This document shows positions 59,921-64,000 of a DNA stretch of 64,000 nt, piece by piece. Location: NCBI GenBank assembly GCA_002281535.1, contig NCGD01000012.1, positions 1 to 64,000 on the forward strand, given 5' to 3'. This DNA comes from Sphingomonas sp. 28-63-12. GTDB taxonomy: Bacteria > Pseudomonadota > Alphaproteobacteria > Sphingomonadales > Sphingomonadaceae. Position 1 is the first letter of the stretch. Each line of letters starts with the position of its first letter. The notes under the pieces were generated by a model. It was not told the origin of the DNA, made no database searches, and was given only the letters and a program-made list of their open reading frames with translations. Made by a program: the position numbers and the translations under genes.

Positions 59921-60868
59921 ATGACCGCAATCCTGGCCGTTTCGGGCCTGACCAAGACCTATGCGTCGGGGCTGACCGCACTTGACCATGTCGACCTGAC
60001 GATCGCCAAGGGCGAGATCTTCGCGCTGCTCGGGCCCAATGGCGCCGGCAAGACGACGCTGATCAGCATCATCTGTGGGCTCGTGACGCCAAGTGCCGGC
60101 AGCGTGACAGTGGCGGGCCACGACATCCAGCGCGATTACCGCGCGGCGCGCTATAGGATCGGCCTCGTCCCGCAGGAATTGTCGACCGATGCGTTCGAGA
60201 CGGTGATGGCAACCGTCACCTTCTCGCGCGGCCTGTTCGGCCGACCTGCCAACCCCGCCGTCATCGAACGAATCCTGCGCGACCTGTCCTTGTGGGACAA
60301 GCGCAACAGCAAGATCATGGAGCTTTCCGGCGGGATGAAGCGCCGTGTGCTGATCGCCAAGGCGCTCTCCCACGAACCCGATATCCTGTTCCTCGACGAG
60401 CCCACCGCCGGGGTCGATGTCGAGCTGCGCCGCGACATGTGGGGGCTGGTGCGGCAGCTGCGCGAGCGCGGCACCACGATCATCTTGACCACGCATTACA
60501 TCGAGGAGGCCGAGGAAATGGCCGACCGGGTGGGCGTGATTCTGAAGGGCAAGCTGATATTGGTCGAGGACAAGACCACGCTGATGCAGAAGCTCGGCAA
60601 GAAGACGCTGACGATCAACCTGTCCGAACCGCTGGCCGCCGTGCCGCCCGAACTGGGCCAGTGGAGCCCGACGATCAAGGCCGAGGGCCATGAGCTGGAA
60701 TATGTGTTCGAGGCGCATAACGAACGCACCGGCATCCCCTCGCTGCTGCGCGCGCTGGGTGATCTCGGCATCGGCTTCAAGGATCTGAACACCGCGCAAA
60801 GCTCGCTGGAAGATATTTTCGTCGGCCTTGTCCACCAATCGGCCGAACACGCGGAGACAGCGGCATGA
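59921..60868 (+). CDS. ABC-2 type exporter ATP-binding protein
   Basis: A 315-residue ATPase: Walker [11 protein letters not shown] (about 37-46), Q-loop [10 protein letters not shown], signature LSGGMKRRV, Walker [11 protein letters not shown] and the H-loop [16 protein letters not shown]. The C-terminal about 70 residues are an accessory domain. It powers the membrane protein encoded next, whose start overlaps its stop (ATGA). Cargo not known; drug, lipid or polysaccharide are possible. Confidence 0.92.
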   Translation: MTAILAVSGLTKTYASGLTALDHVDLTIAKGEIFALLGPNGAGKTTLISIICGLVTPSAGSVTVAGHDIQRDYRAARYRIGLVPQELSTDAFETVMATVTFSRGLFGRPANPAVIERILRDLSLWDKRNSKIMELSGGMKRRVLIAKALSHEPDILFLDEPTAGVDVELRRDMWGLVRQLRERGTTIILTTHYIEEAEEMADRVGVILKGKLILVEDKTTLMQKLGKKTLTINLSEPLAAVPPELGQWSPTIKAEGHELEYVFEAHNERTGIPSLLRALGDLGIGFKDLNTAQSSLEDIFVGLVHQSAEHAETAA

Positions 60869-61635
60869 CCGGGTTCAACTGGCACGGCATCGCCGCCATC
60901 TATCGCTTCGAACTCGCCCGCTTCGGCCGCACGATCCTGACCAGCCTGCTCACCCCGGTGATCACCACCGCGCTCTATTTCGTGGTGTTCGGCTCGGCGA
61001 TCGGCTCGAAGATTTCGACCGTCGACGGCGTGCCCTACGGCGCGTTCATCGTCCCCGGCCTGATCATGCTGTCGATGCTGACCGAAGGGATCGGTAACGC
61101 GAGCTTCGGCATCTATATGCCGAAATGGTCGGGCACGATCTATGAACTGCTGTCCGCGCCGATCTCGCCGTTCGAAACCGTGCTCGCTTATGTGGGGGCG
61201 GCGGCAACCAAGTCGATGATCCTGGGGCTGGTGATCTTCGCCACCGCGCATTTGTTCGTCGCGCTGCCGCTGGCGCATCCGGTGGCGATGGTGGGGTTCA
61301 TGCTGCTCACCGCGATCACCTTTTGCCTGTTCGGCTTCGTGCTCGGCATCTGGGCGAAGAGCTTCGAGCAATTGCAGATCGTGCCGCTGCTGGTGGTGAC
61401 CCCGCTGACCTTCCTGGGCGGGACCTTCTACTCGATCAAGATGCTGCCCGCGGCGTGGCAGACCGTGACGCTGTTCAACCCGATCGTGTACCTGATCAGC
61501 GGCTTTCGCTGGACGTTTTTCGGTCAGGGCGATGTGGCGATCGGGTGGAGTTTGCTGGCAATCGGCGGGTTTTTGGCGGTGTCACTCGCAACGATCGCGT
61601 GGATTTTCCGGACGGGGTATCGGCTGAAGAGTTGA
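60865..61635 (+). CDS. ABC-2 type exporter permease
   Basis: A 256-residue membrane protein with about six hydrophobic segments (e.g. [64 protein letters not shown]). The ABC-2 signature region near [37 protein letters not shown] is well kept. ATGA overlap with the ATPase gene. Similar to the YadH/NodJ-type permeases. Confidence 0.92.
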   Translation: MTGFNWHGIAAIYRFELARFGRTILTSLLTPVITTALYFVVFGSAIGSKISTVDGVPYGAFIVPGLIMLSMLTEGIGNASFGIYMPKWSGTIYELLSAPISPFETVLAYVGAAATKSMILGLVIFATAHLFVALPLAHPVAMVGFMLLTAITFCLFGFVLGIWAKSFEQLQIVPLLVVTPLTFLGGTFYSIKMLPAAWQTVTLFNPIVYLISGFRWTFFGQGDVAIGWSLLAIGGFLAVSLATIAWIFRTGYRLKS

Positions 61636-61692
61636 AGGGGGGGTATCGCGCCGCCCTTGAACTCCATAACGAACAACATCACAGATTGTTCG

Positions 61693-62184
61693 ATGTTGCG
61701 CCGACTTCTAATCCGATCGACGATATTGACGTTAACATGTTTCTCGACCGCTTGTTACCCTTCGGCCTCGAAGGTGCCAGACGTCAAGATCCAGCAGCTT
61801 CGTCGGGAGCTTCCTGGCATTAGCGAAGCTTGTCTTGAGAAGGTTCGCGTCGAGGGTATTGAAGCTTTCCCCGATAGCACGGACGCGTGTTTCAAAATGA
61901 CTAATCCCGTCCATTGGCGCGGGCTATGGCGCAACGATTTCGAGGGTTCCCGATTTTGCCCTGCGCCCGCAAAAGAATGTTCCGGCGATACGCCGGGAGA
62001 CGTTGTGTGGCTCACGTTTGCGGATAAGTCAGGAATGACGAAGCCGTCCACAATGGGCGGGCTATACGCTATTGAGTTCATCGGTCGGCGCACCGAGGTG
62101 CGAGGATTTTACGGCCACCTTGGCAGCTCACAGTACGAAATAGTTGTCGATCGACTGACTTCTGCCAAACCGATTGGGGGATAG
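61693..62184 (+). CDS. Small putative lipoprotein of unknown function
   Basis: A 163-residue protein: MLRRLLIRSTILTLTCFSTACYPSAS with a lipobox-like FSTAC, then a small domain with several Cys and Trp (TDACFKMTNPVHWRGLWRNDFEGSRFCPAPAKECSGD). ATG at 61693 is chosen over an earlier TTG because it starts a signal peptide, though no clear ribosome site is seen. Base composition is lower in GC than the neighbours, a hint of separate origin. Not recognised. Confidence 0.6.
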   Translation: MLRRLLIRSTILTLTCFSTACYPSASKVPDVKIQQLRRELPGISEACLEKVRVEGIEAFPDSTDACFKMTNPVHWRGLWRNDFEGSRFCPAPAKECSGDTPGDVVWLTFADKSGMTKPSTMGGLYAIEFIGRRTEVRGFYGHLGSSQYEIVVDRLTSAKPIGG

Positions 62185-62234
62185 CTTTGCCCGATGGCAA
62201 TGCTTGCTATCCGGTATGTCGCCCTCCACACTAT

Positions 62235-62329
62235 CGTCGTGCTGAACTTGTTTCAGCATCCACCGCGCCGCTTTCGACGTCAGGACTTGTCGAGAATTGG
62301 ATCCTGAAACGAGTTCTGGATGACGGGCG
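62235..62329. repeat. REP-like repeat pair, CTGAACTTGTTTCAG family
   Basis: TGCTGAACTTGTTTCAGCA-type hairpin near 62239-62258 and the inverted GGATCCTGAAACGAGTTC... at about 62299-62322 bound an element typical of the CTGAA..TTCAG repeats of alphaproteobacteria, ending GATGACG. It fills the gap between convergent genes. Confidence 0.65.
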
Positions 62330-62385
62330 TTCCGGGGGACGTTGATCGACGCAGGACGGTCATCACATTGCTCGATGCCTGTCCC

Positions 62386-64000
62386 CTACTTCACCACCGG
62401 CAACACCACCGCCGATCCGGCACACACCTTCTGCTCCGCCTTGACGAAATCCGCCTCCTTCGCCCGCGCGATGTTCGGCACGAAGGTTTGCGGGTTGCGG
62501 TCGATGACCGGGAACCAGCTCGACTGGATTTGCACCATGATCCGGTGGCCTTTTTTGAAGACATGGTCGTGGTCGCGCAGGGGAACATCCCATCTGGTCA
62601 CCTGCCCGGGCACCAGCGGCTTGGGATCGGTGTCGCTCGCCAGGAACTTGCCGCGCCGCACCTCCATCGCGATCGGTAACTGATACCCATTAAGTTGCCG
62701 CGTATAATCGCCGAGCTTGGGGGCATCGGGCTGTTTTTCATAATCGTCGGGCAGCACGTCGATCAGCTTGACGATGAAATCGCTGTCGGTGCCGCTGGTC
62801 GAGGCCATCAGCGCGGCGGCGATCTTGCCCGTCACGGTCAGATCGGCCGCGAGCGGGGTGGTGACATAGCTCAGCACATCGGGCCTATTCCCGACAAAAC
62901 GCTGGTCCTCGGCCTCCCACCAAGTCCATTCGGGGCGGGGATAGGTGGGCGAAATCGGGCGCGGGCGGAACGGCACCGGGTTGGCCGGATCCGACACATA
63001 GCTGCGGCATGGCTCCCCGGCCGCCGGCGCATCGAACGACGCCGAGCCATCGGCATGCAGATAGAGCGCGGTGGATTTGCTATCGGCCAGCGGCCATTGC
63101 GGATAGCTCTTCCAGACCCAGGACCCGCTCTGGAAGCTTTTCAGCGCAAACTTCGGGCGCGAGCCCGTGCCGTGCAGCCAATAGGCGAAGAACGGCGCCT
63201 GGACCTGTTCCAGAAACGCTGTGCCGCTATCGACGCCATAATCGATCCGGCCGAGATTGCTTGCCCCCGGTCGGCTCCAATAGCCATGGCTCCACGGGCC
63301 GGCGACCATCAGGCTGAGATGGTCCGGATCATTGGTTTGCTGCTTTTCGAAAATCCGCCATGAACCGAGCGGGTCTTCCTGATCCCAATAACCCGCCACG
63401 TTGAGCGTCGGTACTGTCGTCTTGCCGAGCGTGTCAGCCCAGCGCTGGCTGGTATAATAGGCATCGTGATTGGGGTGGTCGAGCAGGGCCGAAAACATCG
63501 GGATGCTGCCCTTGAAGACCTGCTTGTCGATATTTTCGACCGCGCCGAGCTTCAGGAACCAGTCATAGGTGTCGAGCGTGTCATAGGAGAATTCGGCGTC
63601 GTCATCCTTGGTCTTTTGGAGCAGATAAAGCCAGTCGGTTGCATAGGTCAGCCGCAGCGCACCATTGCGGTGGAGATCGTCATTCTCCCAATAATCGGTC
63701 CATGCCGCCTGCGGGCTGACCGCCTTCAGCGCCGGATGCGGTTTTGCGAGCGCAATAGCGGCAGCAAAGCCGGGGTAGGAAATGCCCCACATCCCTACCT
63801 TGCCATTGTTGTTGGGCACATGCTTGACGAGCCAGCCGATCGAATCATAGGCGTCACTCGCTTCGTCCACCGCTTTGGCATCGCGCGGGTGGACCGCCGT
63901 CGACAGAGTGAACTTGCCGTCGGATTTGAAGCGGCCGCGCATCGACTGGAAGACGAAGATGTAGCCGTCCTTGGCCAGCGCTGCCCATTGCCGCGGCATG
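62386..64000 (-). CDS. CocE/NonD-type hydrolase (5' end outside window)
   Basis: At least 538 codons are visible and the frame runs to the right edge; the ATG at 63997-63999 may be internal. The alpha/beta hydrolase core has the nucleophile motif GISYPG (Ser in MWGISYPGFA), preceded by VFQSMRGRFKSDGKF. A C-terminal jelly-roll part (PLRDHDHVFKKGHRIMVQIQSSWFP, NPQTF) is typical of X-Pro dipeptidyl-peptidase (S15) / cocaine-esterase proteins. Family members hydrolyse esters or amides; a secreted acylaminoacyl or glutaryl-7-ACA type is possible. Substrate unknown. Confidence 0.85.
   Translation of the reverse strand, partial: MPRQWAALAKDGYIFVFQSMRGRFKSDGKFTLSTAVHPRDAKAVDEASDAYDSIGWLVKHVPNNNGKVGMWGISYPGFAAAIALAKPHPALKAVSPQAAWTDYWENDDLHRNGALRLTYATDWLYLLQKTKDDDAEFSYDTLDTYDWFLKLGAVENIDKQVFKGSIPMFSALLDHPNHDAYYTSQRWADTLGKTTVPTLNVAGYWDQEDPLGSWRIFEKQQTNDPDHLSLMVAGPWSHGYWSRPGASNLGRIDYGVDSGTAFLEQVQAPFFAYWLHGTGSRPKFALKSFQSGSWVWKSYPQWPLADSKSTALYLHADGSASFDAPAAGEPCRSYVSDPANPVPFRPRPISPTYPRPEWTWWEAEDQRFVGNRPDVLSYVTTPLAADLTVTGKIAAALMASTSGTDSDFIVKLIDVLPDDYEKQPDAPKLGDYTRQLNGYQLPIAMEVRRGKFLASDTDPKPLVPGQVTRWDVPLRDHDHVFKKGHRIMVQIQSSWFPVIDRNPQTFVPNIARAKEADFVKAEQKVCAGSAVVLPVVK

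Overview
This is a GC-rich stretch of a bacterial chromosome. It most resembles an alphaproteobacterium of the sphingomonad type (Sphingomonas and relatives). That placement is inferred from gene content and protein style: a TorF-type putative porin, PaaI-type thioesterases, an RNase E with an acidic insertion, an RF2 gene without a programmed frameshift, and many short palindromic intergenic repeats. I did no database search. I found no rRNA, tRNA, CRISPR array, phage, plasmid or insertion-sequence gene. The genes at both edges are cut by the window.

Layout. 1-2 kb: end of a membrane-anchored coiled-coil protein. 2-9.7 kb: a hydrolase/OsmC fusion, an SDR, a PP2C-like phosphatase, the branched-chain 2-oxoacid dehydrogenase operon (E1alpha, E1beta, E2) and a haloalkane dehalogenase-like enzyme. 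9.8-12.8 kb: a small membrane protein, an FAH-family protein, an acyl-CoA dehydrogenase and a small unknown protein. 12.8-16.8 kb: an ECF sigma/anti-sigma pair divergent from a secreted subtilase and a repetitive glycine-rich secreted protein, with a perfect inverted repeat in the shared promoter region. 17-22.6 kb: two coupled amidohydrolases (the second lacks its metal ligands) and a DUF3857/transglutaminase/TPR protein. 22.8-32.7 kb: an RNA helicase, a nitroreductase and a set of acyl-CoA genes (thiolase, SDR, thioesterases, crotonase, acyl-CoA synthetase). 32.8-36.4 kb: a GH130 enzyme and a two-domain glycosyltransferase. 36.5-40.2 kb: queF, sseA-metC and a porin. 40.4-45.5 kb: ribF-ileS-lspA-lipoprotein operon. 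45.7-50.2 kb: dipeptidase, folA, a small candidate gene with a BlaI/CopY-like box, thyA, a lipoprotein methyltransferase and prfB. 50.4-62.2 kb: PBP1A, amidase, rne, an M48 protease with a DsbA-like protein, an ABC-2 exporter and a small lipoprotein. The window ends inside a CocE/NonD-type hydrolase.

The most striking signal is in ileS. The essential isoleucyl-tRNA synthetase carries two in-frame insertions (about 64 and 47 residues) built from paired palindromic repeats. One belongs to the family that also separates the E1alpha and E1beta genes and lies upstream of a DUF1993 gene. This is analogous to the protein-coding palindromic elements known from Rickettsia. Other points of note are the divergent ECF/subtilase locus, the small secreted ORF with its operator, the degenerate amidohydrolase partner and the long RNase E leader.
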